Source: CAZUZS01 sp964624795
GTDB taxonomy: Bacteria; Calditrichota; Calditrichia; RBG-13-44-9
Assembly: GCA_964624795.1 (NCBI GenBank)
Contig: CAZUZS010000050.1
Span: forward strand, 1-37,850
Direction of reading: 5' to 3'
DNA: 37,850 nt
The number at the start of each line of letters is the position of its first letter. Position 1 is the stretch's first letter. The notes under the pieces were generated by a model, which saw nothing but the letters and a program-made list of their open reading frames with translations, was not told the DNA's origin and did not search any database. The position numbers and the translations under genes are program-made. Shown here one piece after another: positions 24,696 to 33,024 of the stretch.

Positions 24696-26186
24696 ATGTT
24701 ACTTTATCTGGACAAAATGGAAGATCAGCCGCTATATTTGCAGGTGAAAAATCATCTAAATAACCTGATCACCAGCCAAATCCTGAAACCGGGGACCAAA
24801 CTTCCTTCATCGCGCGAATTTGCCATGAAGCTGGGAGTGCATCGAAATACTGTAGTGCATGCCTACGAAGAGTTGGAAGTGGAGGGAAAAATTGTCTCCC
24901 AAATCGGGCGAGGCACTTTTGTAAACGAAGTGAAGACTTTCCGCCCGACGCATTCCAATCGTTCGGAAATTGATTACGAGGAGCTGAATTTCGATTTTCA
25001 ACTATCGCGTCACTGGGATAGGATGAATGAAACTGTGCTTTCCAAAATCCTGGATGCCCACTCGCGGAATTCGGGAGTAATTTCTTTCGCCATTCCTTTT
25101 CTGCCGGAAAAAGATTTCCCCCGGCTGTCCTTTCAAAACAGCGCGTACCTGGCAATTCAGCGGCATGGATTCGGTTTATTCAACCTCAACCAATCCGCCG
25201 GTTTTCAGCCGTTCCTGGAATTCCTGCCAAAGCTATTGATCAAACGCGGCATAACTTCTTCGCAAGAAAATTGCATGACGGTAAATGGAATTCAGCAGGG
25301 GCTCGATCTGATCTCGAAGATATTTTTGGAGCCGGACGATGCAATTCTCGTCGAAGAGACCACTTTTTCGGGAGCGCTGGAAATCTTCAAATCCTACGGA
25401 GCGAAAATTATTCCGGTGCCGATGGACGAGCGCGGGATGCGCATCGACAAACTGCCGCCGCTGATCCGAAAATTCAAACCCAAATTCATCTACACCATCC
25501 CCACATTTCAGAATCCGACCACGGTTACCATGCCGCTGGAACGCCGGAAAAAGCTGCTGGAGGTCGCGCAAAGGTATGTGGTGCCGCTGGTGGAGGACGA
25601 TTATCTCAGCGAAATGCGCTGCGACGGGTCGAACGTCGTCTCGCTCAAAGGATTGGATAAAGCCGGGATCGTGATCTACCTCTCCAGCGTTTCCAAGGCG
25701 CTGTTGATGGGAGTTCGTCTCGGATGGATTGTTGCTTCGGGCGATATTTTAAGGAAACTGATATTGGCAAAACAGACCAGCGATATCCAGAGCAATTTTC
25801 TGATCCAGGCCATAGTGTATGATTATTGCCAGAAAGGCTTGTACGACAAGCATCTGAAACGTAATATCCGATTGTGCCGGCGGAACCGGGATATAATGCT
25901 GGAAGCTGCTTCCCGGCACCTGCCCCATTGGGTGCGTATATCGCCTCCGGAAGGTGGCTATTTCCTGTGGGCCGAATTGCCACCTGAAATTTCCGGCTCT
26001 GAGATTGCGCAACAAGCTGCCCGGCAAAATGTGAGCTTTGTCCCCAAGAAATATTTTGTTCCCGACCGGGGTTCCGACAATGGTTTCCGCCTGAGTTGTG
26101 TCGGGCCGACAGAAAGGGAGATTGAGGAAGGGGTGCGAATCATCGGCCGGATCCTGCGCGAATATCGCGCTTCACGGGTAGCCTGA
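24696..26186 (+). CDS. MocR/PdxR-type GntR regulator with aminotransferase-like domain
   Basis: The protein has about 496 residues. Residues 10-75 form a GntR winged helix-turn-helix: PLYLQVKNHLNNLITSQ, GTKLPSSREFAMKLGVHRNT, VVHAYEELEVEGKI and RGTFV. After a linker comes a fold-type I aminotransferase-like domain with PTFQNPTTVTMPLERR, VPLVEDDYLSE and the cofactor lysine K334 in YLSSVSKALLMGVRLGW. MocR proteins use PLP or a related ligand to control transcription of nearby genes, commonly for PLP, GABA or taurine metabolism; none of these is here. The start at 24696 matches the family N-terminus MLLYLDK. The next gene, 83 bases downstream on the same strand, encodes an outer-membrane protein. 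Confidence 0.92.
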   Translation: MLLYLDKMEDQPLYLQVKNHLNNLITSQILKPGTKLPSSREFAMKLGVHRNTVVHAYEELEVEGKIVSQIGRGTFVNEVKTFRPTHSNRSEIDYEELNFDFQLSRHWDRMNETVLSKILDAHSRNSGVISFAIPFLPEKDFPRLSFQNSAYLAIQRHGFGLFNLNQSAGFQPFLEFLPKLLIKRGITSSQENCMTVNGIQQGLDLISKIFLEPDDAILVEETTFSGALEIFKSYGAKIIPVPMDERGMRIDKLPPLIRKFKPKFIYTIPTFQNPTTVTMPLERRKKLLEVAQRYVVPLVEDDYLSEMRCDGSNVVSLKGLDKAGIVIYLSSVSKALLMGVRLGWIVASGDILRKLILAKQTSDIQSNFLIQAIVYDYCQKGLYDKHLKRNIRLCRRNRDIMLEAASRHLPHWVRISPPEGGYFLWAELPPEISGSEIAQQAARQNVSFVPKKYFVPDRGSDNGFRLSCVGPTEREIEEGVRIIGRILREYRASRVA

Positions 26187-26269
26187 ATGAGGGGCAAATT
26201 GCCAGCTGCCGGCGTTTTAAAAATGTCTGGGAATTTCGGGACATTTTGGGTTAATTTTGGCATGAAGGG

Positions 26270-28051
26270 ATGAAAACGAAAACGTACGGAATACGGTATA
26301 TCAGAAATCTTAGTGTGAAATCGGCTTTATGCTTTTTGCTGACGATTATGGCTTCGGCTGCCGGACAGCAGAGCAGCGGCGCGCAAACTGAAAAACAGTT
26401 CGTTGAATCGCCGGTATTCTTCAACAACTGGTATCTTAATCCTTACGGTGTGAACGGATTCCGCGATGTTGCACCTGGCTTTTTTGATGAGCCGTTTCTG
26501 AATGCTTATCTGAACCCGGCGGATTTCCCGGATTTCCGGCTGAAAAATAACCGAATTTACATGGATATCCGCGGCTGGCGGTACGAGCTTTCCGGAAAGC
26601 CGATTTCCGCACAAACCGGGGGCGCAGGCATCACCGCGATAAGTTCGGATGGTGATGCGGATCTGCCGCTGCCCGGCCAGGCAGCGTACGCTGACAGCTA
26701 CGCACCCTATATTTCACTGGGGTATTTGGGAAAACCGTTTGGCGGGCAAAATTCTCGCTGGTCCATCGGCGCAGGCTATCAGCTTGTCCGCAGCTCGGAT
26801 CCGGCTGCGGGCGTGCAATTAAATGGGCTTACGCCGAATAAGGATGAGGCTCCGGTGATCCAAAACAAAACCAGCGGCCATTTCGCTTCATTATTTCTTG
26901 CGTATGAAATTTCGCCGCGCCTGCGAGCCGGATTTTTATTGAGCGGCTGCTACTACCGCCAGCGCCGGCCCGACAGCCAAAATTTCCGCAATAGCGCGGC
27001 TACCGGCGCCTCCGTCTTCCAGGACTACCGAACAGCGTACGAACAGGATTACGATCATCTCGACGTTGCAGCGGGATTCCGTTATCGGCTCAAGCCCGCC
27101 TGGACAATCGGCGGAAAGATGGGCTACCTGAAAGGCCGGGCGGAGCAGCGCAGTATTTTGAAAAACGAAAACATAATTCACAGCATTTCCATGAGTCCCG
27201 CCGGCTGGTCCGATATGAGCGAAAATGATAGTGAATACCAGAGTTGGGATCATCCCGGCAATTATTGGTACGGATTGCTGCAATCCCGCTTTGCGATTTC
27301 CGACAACAGCGAGATCAGCGCTTTTCTCCAGGCCGGGCGGAGCCGCATCGATCTGGAAAATATCAGTGAAATCAGCATCGTCTCGGTCACCGCGGAAGAA
27401 ACCGAGTTATTTGGTTCGTTGCAGCGGAAGAATGGGGAAAACCGGCAGGCGGTTAGCGCTGCCGGCACCGGCCAACGAAAAGATTGGTACCGCAAGGGAA
27501 TGGCCGTTTATTCGCAGCGTCTTTCCGGGTTTGCCTCTGTCCGGGCGGGATTTGGTTTTCTGACAAAAAGTGTACGCCTCAACAGTGTTGAGCCAAACAT
27601 GAACGAAACGCAATCCGCCACCATCATTTATGGCGCGGACACCACCAGCCAGACCTACTCGCGTAAAGAGAATAAAACTGTGAGCTGGCTGTTTGAATCG
27701 GACACGCATGAATTTATGCTGCCATTCTACCTGGACATGAGTCTGAATAAATCCTGGCATCTTTACGTTGGCCTGAACCATGCATTGCGCGAAACGACAA
27801 TCCGCCAGACCGACGCAAGCCACACCTTCAGTCTTGAGATCGACGAGAATGGCGAAGTGAGCTCGCAACGCGATATCGATGAAGTCAGCCGTATGCCGGA
27901 AGATAACCTGGTTGAACGGGAAACCGCGCTGATTGCCGGCACCCGAATCATGCTTTCCGAAAACCTTCGCCTCGATCTTTTGCTGTCTCCCCGCTTCCGG
28001 GATATTTTCCATATTCAGTTCTGGCGGCTGGGGATGGGACTGGCGCTTTAA
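26270..28051 (+). CDS. Outer-membrane beta-barrel candidate, family not recognised
   Basis: The protein has 593 residues. An N-terminal hydrophobic stretch (ALCFLLTIMASAAG) is a signal peptide. The rest is made of alternating hydrophobic/polar strands with many aromatic ends and turns (YAPYISLGYLGKP, WSIGAGYQLVRSS, LRAGFLLSGCYYR, WTIGGKMGYLK). It ends IQFWRLGMGLAL, as outer-membrane barrels often do. No plug, TonB box or enzyme domain is seen. It is followed 45 bases later by an exported coiled-coil protein and then a second barrel. Residues 80-110 may be a periplasmic or surface loop. The function is unknown. The start codon has AAGGG too close to be certain; no better start is available. 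Confidence 0.7.
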   Translation: MKTKTYGIRYIRNLSVKSALCFLLTIMASAAGQQSSGAQTEKQFVESPVFFNNWYLNPYGVNGFRDVAPGFFDEPFLNAYLNPADFPDFRLKNNRIYMDIRGWRYELSGKPISAQTGGAGITAISSDGDADLPLPGQAAYADSYAPYISLGYLGKPFGGQNSRWSIGAGYQLVRSSDPAAGVQLNGLTPNKDEAPVIQNKTSGHFASLFLAYEISPRLRAGFLLSGCYYRQRRPDSQNFRNSAATGASVFQDYRTAYEQDYDHLDVAAGFRYRLKPAWTIGGKMGYLKGRAEQRSILKNENIIHSISMSPAGWSDMSENDSEYQSWDHPGNYWYGLLQSRFAISDNSEISAFLQAGRSRIDLENISEISIVSVTAEETELFGSLQRKNGENRQAVSAAGTGQRKDWYRKGMAVYSQRLSGFASVRAGFGFLTKSVRLNSVEPNMNETQSATIIYGADTTSQTYSRKENKTVSWLFESDTHEFMLPFYLDMSLNKSWHLYVGLNHALRETTIRQTDASHTFSLEIDENGEVSSQRDIDEVSRMPEDNLVERETALIAGTRIMLSENLRLDLLLSPRFRDIFHIQFWRLGMGLAL

Positions 28052-28096
28052 AATTCGCGGCGGATTAACATCGTACAAAATATAGAAACAGATAAA

Positions 28097-28792
28097 ATGA
28101 ATTATATAAACATAAATCAAAACTGCTGCCGGGCCAATCTGGAACAGCTAAGTCTGCCTTTGCGTAAGTTGCCCGCGGCGATAATCATCGCCATCATCAT
28201 GCTGTTGTCTGCAGCCTTTGCGCAGTCCAATCGGCAGTCCGCCGCCCATTTTCCCACGGGTGCCGGAAGCGCCGAAAAAGCGGCAGGGGCAATTGAAATG
28301 CAAAACGCGCCACTGGATTCGACGGATTTTGTAGCAACAGGGGTTGCGGATAAAAATGAAAATGCAGAAGAAAAGGCGCTCCGCGATACCCTGGACGCGC
28401 TGAGAAGCAGGCTGGAAAGTGTTCGCGCAGCGCGCAGAGAAGTGCAAGATATTGTGTTGCTGAAGAATAAAACCGAAATTTTTCTGGAAGAAGTTGACGA
28501 CATTCGCAGCCTGGGATTTTTTGTCGGATTTGCTCAGCAGGAGAACGAAAACAAATTCCATGCTGCGGGATACGAATCCAATCTGCCGATTGATGCGCTG
28601 ATCACGCAATTCCAGGGATTCTCAGTATTGTCGGATGGAATTGAACCGGGGGAATTGCCGGGGGGCGTAGATTCGGCGCTATCCGCTGCATCCTTCATTT
28701 CGCCGGAAAGCTACCTGGAATTTCTGCAGAAGAAGGAATTACTGCTAAAAAATCGCTGCGACGAATTGAGCCGAAATTTGGAGAGCAACTGA
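28097..28792 (+). CDS. Exported or membrane-anchored coiled-coil protein
   Basis: The protein has 231 residues. After a polar N-terminus a basic RKLPA is followed by the hydrophobic helix AAIIIAIIMLLSAAFA, ending in an AFA-Q site, so it is either cleaved and periplasmic or anchored. Residues 90-135 (NAEEKALRDTLDALRSRL, ESVRAARREVQDIVLLKNKT) form a heptad-like coiled coil. The C-terminal third is mixed and ends with a second short helix (SYLEFLQKKELLLKNRCDEL). No family was recognised. It lies 45 bases after the barrel gene, so the two are likely co-transcribed and may work together. There is no convincing ribosome binding site. Confidence 0.65.
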   Translation: MNYININQNCCRANLEQLSLPLRKLPAAIIIAIIMLLSAAFAQSNRQSAAHFPTGAGSAEKAAGAIEMQNAPLDSTDFVATGVADKNENAEEKALRDTLDALRSRLESVRAARREVQDIVLLKNKTEIFLEEVDDIRSLGFFVGFAQQENENKFHAAGYESNLPIDALITQFQGFSVLSDGIEPGELPGGVDSALSAASFISPESYLEFLQKKELLLKNRCDELSRNLESN

Positions 28793-29106
28793 TTCCGTTC
28801 AGCCCGGAATCAGGCGCCGCGCAAGTTCTTAATAACCGGGGCACTTCTCAATTGTTGATGGCAGCAATCGGATTTCGTCGGCTCATTTGCATCCACAAAA
28901 AAGAACATAAACTCACTGTCCGGCAGCCAACCATCTGTTCCCCAGGTCCGCTCATTTTACAATCCTGCCAATAAAAATAAAACCGAAAGCTCTTAATCCA
29001 CCTGCCCTGTGGGTATGTCTCGCCGGTCTTAAAAATATTTATCATTTGAATATGAAACGTGCTTTTCTATCTTTGTCCGGACGGAACGATAGAAAGAGAA
29101 CAACGG
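28793..29106. other. Intergenic region with an 8-bp inverted repeat
   Basis: TTTCTATC at 29064-29071 pairs with GATAGAAA at 29088-29095 (8 bp perfect, 16-base loop), just ahead of the next gene's start at 29107. It may be a leader hairpin or an operator. The rest shows no feature. Confidence 0.35.
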
Positions 29107-30165
29107 ATGCTGGAAACAGGGCGGCCTACCCTTATCGTAATCTGCCTGTTGAGCCTGTTATTGGCGGGAGCGACGGAAACTTCCGCCGGCGTTTTCCGCT
29201 GGAGAGTGAGCGGCGAAACAGGTGCTTATTTCCATTCCGGTTCGCAGTTGGCGGATGAACACTACCAGCTAACTGTTCTGGAAGGAGACACCCGTTACAG
29301 CGGCAGATTCGACCGGCTTACTTACAAATTGCACCTGCAGGTGAAACCCGAATTCCTGAACAGCAATATGAAGAGCCGGGCCGTGAAATACAGTGGCAGC
29401 GGCAATTTTCGCACCCGCCTTTCGCCGGTGGATTTGTCGATGGATTTTTCGAATCGGCGCCAGAATTTCCACTCCACGGATCGCGATCTCGATCTGAATT
29501 TCTTCAGAATTAATCTTTCGGCGGATTGGCCATTCCGAAATCGGGAGTGCAGGCTGCTGCTCAATTTCAGCTATTTTTATCATGACCTGAAAAGCCGCGT
29601 CAACAGCAGCCTGGACGCGGTAATATTTCGTGCAACTCTCAACCGTTCTGTTTTCCGCTGGGGAAATGTTGGAGTGGGCGGATATTTTGAAAAATTTTCC
29701 CTGGGAAACAGCACGCTTCCGCAGCTCGAAGAAGATCGTATCCTGAATCTTGGCTGGCGCAACGGCCTGGAATTCATCTTTGAATACCAGAAGAAATATG
29801 TCCTGCAATTCAATTATCGGCTGCTGTGGCGTTATTCGGATGTGCTCGACAAGCCGGCTTCCGAGCACCTCTTCAATATTCTGTTCGGAAAGATGTTAGG
29901 GCACCGCATTTCGATCTTCTTTTTAGGCGAGTATTTTGTCAGTAAAATCAAGCTCGCACCGGAGCTCGACGAACAATATAGTTATTCGGCGCTTTTCTAT
30001 TCTTCTTTGAATACCGTAAACCGCTCAAACATCAAAGCGGCCTATCGCTTTAGCGACCGGCTGGAGGGATATGTGAAAAGCGGATGGGTCCGTGGAAATT
30101 ATTTCTTTGACGATTTTTCCCTCTCCGGCCTGAACCTGATGGGCGGCGTCCGATATTCCCGCTGA
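29107..30165 (+). CDS. Second outer-membrane beta-barrel candidate
   Basis: The protein has 352 residues from the ATG at 29107. The start METGRPTLIVICLLSLLLAG (after ML) is a signal peptide. The mature part is almost entirely beta-strands with aromatic and basic ends (YKLHLQVKPEF, CRLLLNFSYFYHDL, RWGNVGVGGYFEKFSLG, YVLQFNYRLLWRYSD, HRISIFFLGEYFVSK), ending LNLMGGVRYSR. This matches an outer-membrane barrel of perhaps 14-18 strands. A frame extending to a GTG at 29059 adds residues before the signal peptide and was rejected. AGAAAGAG lies 8 bases before the ATG. No family was recognised; with the two genes upstream it makes a three-gene envelope cluster. Confidence 0.65.
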   Translation: MLETGRPTLIVICLLSLLLAGATETSAGVFRWRVSGETGAYFHSGSQLADEHYQLTVLEGDTRYSGRFDRLTYKLHLQVKPEFLNSNMKSRAVKYSGSGNFRTRLSPVDLSMDFSNRRQNFHSTDRDLDLNFFRINLSADWPFRNRECRLLLNFSYFYHDLKSRVNSSLDAVIFRATLNRSVFRWGNVGVGGYFEKFSLGNSTLPQLEEDRILNLGWRNGLEFIFEYQKKYVLQFNYRLLWRYSDVLDKPASEHLFNILFGKMLGHRISIFFLGEYFVSKIKLAPELDEQYSYSALFYSSLNTVNRSNIKAAYRFSDRLEGYVKSGWVRGNYFFDDFSLSGLNLMGGVRYSR

Positions 30166-30682
30166 CAGGATATTATTTGTTGATTAAAGTCTTCCTCTCT
30201 AAACGAAGGTTTCTGGGAACTGAGCCAGCCCTGCAACCATTCCAACACTTCATAATCCGGGGCCAAATTCAACATATGCCGGATTTAGCTGTGGACGGGG
30301 GCGTCACTGCGCTCATTTTCTGCACCAGCAGGATTTGTTGTTCTTTTTGATTTCTCCCCTCCCCGCAACCTTCACGCAACGGCGGTTTCCACCCACCTGA
30401 AAAAATGCACGATAATTACTTACCAATTCCCGCACGGACTCTTCCCGGTTGGCTTGGGATTTATCCTGAAGATTTATAATTATCCCAATTTCTTATCTGT
30501 TTTAATGGGCCTTGCGTAATTGGCCTACTCCACTTCGGGCAGAATTGGCACTTTTTTGATTTTTCCTACTCCCTAAATTAACACAGCGATATTAAAGGAA
30601 GGAGACCAATGCGCAAGCCGGACAATTGATCGACATGCAATTCACATAAATCAATTAAAATATTCCAAACAGAGGAGTAGGT
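30166..30682. other. Intergenic region with a possible leader peptide
   Basis: About 520 bases. GGAAGGAG at 30597-30604 precedes an ATG at 30609 that opens only six codons (MRKPDN) before TGA at 30627-30629. This could be a leader peptide of the downstream propeller gene, or chance. No RNA gene, terminator or promoter was established; the sigma-54-like site nearby has the wrong spacing. Confidence 0.35.
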
Positions 30683-32890
30683 ATGAAGAATTTTACATTA
30701 ATTCTGATTCTGGTCGTGCTGTTTTCAGCATTATTATTTGCACAGACCAGTTATGAAGTTCTCGGTCCGCAAGGCGGTTCCGCCGTTGGAGTGGTGGTGG
30801 ACACCGCCTCCGGTTACACCTATGTCTCCAGCGGTCCGGGGGGATTTCTTCGCAAGGCGCCCGGCCAGCCGCAGTTCGAAATTATGAATGATGGAATCGA
30901 TTTCGGAAATTACTTCCCAATCGGCTCCGGCGTCGCCATCCCGCCCGATGATCCCGGCTATGTACTGAGCTCGTACTGGTCCACAATTTTCTATTCTGAC
31001 GATTATGGTGAAACCTGGCATATGTCCAATTTCCTGGCCCAGTCTTCGATTGGCTACCTCGATTTCATCAATGATACGACAGTGTTCATCATCGACGGAA
31101 ATCTGAATCTTTATAAATCCATTGATAAAGGGGTGAACTGGGTTTCGCACAATCTGAGCGGCCAAACGGACATTTTGAATTATATGGAGCTGGATCGGGC
31201 GGAACAGCGTATTTACCTTGCCAATTCCCATTCGGTATTGTTTAGCGAAGATTATGGAAGCACCTGGAACACGCTTCCCTATGTTTTTCCCTATTATATT
31301 TCGCAGGTTTATGCCGGCCAGAATTCCGGGAAATTATATGTTTCCGCCGCCGACACCGTATTTGTAACGGCCGATGACGGGCAGACCTGGGAAAAATATG
31401 CAATCGGTTCAAAAACCTACGGCCTGTGTGAAGATCCATCGGATCCCGACGTGTTTTACGTGGGCACGCTGGATATGGGCGTTTACCGGTGGGATCCCAT
31501 CCAGGGGCAAATGGTCCATGCTTCCAGCGGCCTTTGGGAGGTGACCGTCAGCGATACGACTTACCCGATTGTCACCGAGCTGCAAACCTATGGAAGTACG
31601 CTGTATGCCTCCGGCTATCAGACCGGAATATTCCGCTCCGATGATGGCGGCAATTCCTGGTCCCGGATCGGTCTGCCGGTGGAATGCATCAGGCAGATTC
31701 AGGTGATGGAAGGTTCCTCCGAAAAACTGATTACCGGCAGTTTAAAAGGTGTGCAGACCTTCGAGAACCAGACCTGGACGAACTCCGATCTCTACGGCGC
31801 CGGCCTGGGATATGAAGTCGATGTACTGAAAATAAGTCCTTCCCGGCCCGATACGATGTATGTTGGCGGCCGGCCGGCCGATCCGGGCGATTCCCGGCTG
31901 ATGACCTCCACCGACGGTGGCGCTCACTGGGATATGACATTTTATGCCCTGGGCGGCGGCGGAATTTCCGCAGTTGCAGTAAATCCTTCCAAGCCGAATT
32001 ATGTTTTTATCGGCGTTAACGATCCCGGCGCGGTTGCTTCAGCGGTCTATATGTCCACCGATGGCGGAACTACCATGGAAAACTGGGGACCGGTAGGCGG
32101 TACCGAGGGATGGCAAGTCGGGGCAATTGGCATCTCTCCAATGGACTACATTATCTATGTTGTAACTCATGGAAATGGCGATGTGAATGTGAGTGTAGAC
32201 GGCGGACAGAGCTTTCAGCATCTTAGCAATCTGCCCGGCAGCGACCACCTTATCAACGGAATATATTTTGATGAATTAACCTCTAAGATCTATGTTTCCG
32301 GCGACGGTTTATATGTCTCAGAAGATGGTGGCGTGAACTGGACGGATATCACTCCGCAGCAGAATACCGGAGGTTACTTCTCATCGCTGGTGCTGGATCC
32401 GGTGCAGCCCGGCCGCCTGTTTGCCGGTTCGTTTGGCGGCGGCATCCTGAGAAGCGATGACGGCGGGCTTACCTGGAACAGGATCGCCAGCGAACTCCCG
32501 AATCAATATATCGGTGCGCTGGCGCTCTCCAATGATAATAATGATCTCTATATCGGAACTTATGGGGCTTCGCTTTTGAAATATCATCTGCCTGCGGCCG
32601 GCCTGCAGCAGCAGGAAAAGATTGCGGATTCGTACGAACTTGCCCAGAATTATCCCAATCCGTTTAATCCTACCACCACAATTGACTACAGGATCGCGAA
32701 AAGCGGCACCGCTACCCTGAAGGTCTTCGATATCCTGGGGCAGGAAGTTGCCATCCTGGTGGACGGTTTTAAAAATGCAGGGGAATACCGGCTGGTTTTT
32801 AACGCAGCAAACCTGCCCAGCGGCGTGTATTTCTATGAACTGCAAAGCGCAGGTCAACGGATGACCCGGAAAATGATTCTGATGCGTTAA
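30683..32890 (+). CDS. Secreted beta-propeller with about ten Asp-box (BNR) repeats and T9SS-type sorting domain
   Basis: The protein has 735 residues with a signal peptide (MKNFTLILILVVLFSALLFA). The body carries about ten Asp-box motifs of the form S-x-D-x-G-x-T-W: SDDYGETW, SIDKGVNW, SEDYGSTW, TADDGQTW, RSDDGGNSW, STDGGAHW, STDGGTTM, SVDGGQSF, SEDGGVNW and RSDDGGLTW. These sit at blade turns in sialidase- or sortilin-like propellers, so this is a multi-blade propeller. At about 655 the YPNPFNP sorting domain starts and ends KMILMR, implying export through type IX secretion. No sialidase active-site arginines were identified, so an enzyme is unlikely; a binding role fits. GAGGAG lies 5 bases before the ATG. 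Confidence 0.9.
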   Translation: MKNFTLILILVVLFSALLFAQTSYEVLGPQGGSAVGVVVDTASGYTYVSSGPGGFLRKAPGQPQFEIMNDGIDFGNYFPIGSGVAIPPDDPGYVLSSYWSTIFYSDDYGETWHMSNFLAQSSIGYLDFINDTTVFIIDGNLNLYKSIDKGVNWVSHNLSGQTDILNYMELDRAEQRIYLANSHSVLFSEDYGSTWNTLPYVFPYYISQVYAGQNSGKLYVSAADTVFVTADDGQTWEKYAIGSKTYGLCEDPSDPDVFYVGTLDMGVYRWDPIQGQMVHASSGLWEVTVSDTTYPIVTELQTYGSTLYASGYQTGIFRSDDGGNSWSRIGLPVECIRQIQVMEGSSEKLITGSLKGVQTFENQTWTNSDLYGAGLGYEVDVLKISPSRPDTMYVGGRPADPGDSRLMTSTDGGAHWDMTFYALGGGGISAVAVNPSKPNYVFIGVNDPGAVASAVYMSTDGGTTMENWGPVGGTEGWQVGAIGISPMDYIIYVVTHGNGDVNVSVDGGQSFQHLSNLPGSDHLINGIYFDELTSKIYVSGDGLYVSEDGGVNWTDITPQQNTGGYFSSLVLDPVQPGRLFAGSFGGGILRSDDGGLTWNRIASELPNQYIGALALSNDNNDLYIGTYGASLLKYHLPAAGLQQQEKIADSYELAQNYPNPFNPTTTIDYRIAKSGTATLKVFDILGQEVAILVDGFKNAGEYRLVFNAANLPSGVYFYELQSAGQRMTRKMILMR

Positions 32891-32930
32891 GCAGGATATT
32901 TGGGTTGGAAGCACACAATTCGGGAATGTA

Positions 32931-32967
32931 CCCTGCTGCCGAATGTTAATCCGGCGGCAGGGATTTT
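32931..32967 (+). terminator. Intrinsic terminator after the propeller gene
   Basis: CCCTGCTGCCG and CGGCGGCAGGG pair in an 11-bp GC-rich stem with one T-G wobble and a 10-base loop, then ATTTT. It lies 40 bases after the stop codon and separates this gene from the next. Confidence 0.7.
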
Positions 32968-33024
32968 GGAAAATAATCTGTTTCTTTCCCCAATCAAAAA
33001 TTGGATAAACCGGCGGAGAACGGT

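Noticed and set aside
30545..30562. Sigma-54-like promoter (TTGGCAC followed by T-run and GAT)
   Set aside because: The spacing between the GG and GC elements is one base short and the GC is missing; sigma-54 promoters need exact spacing.
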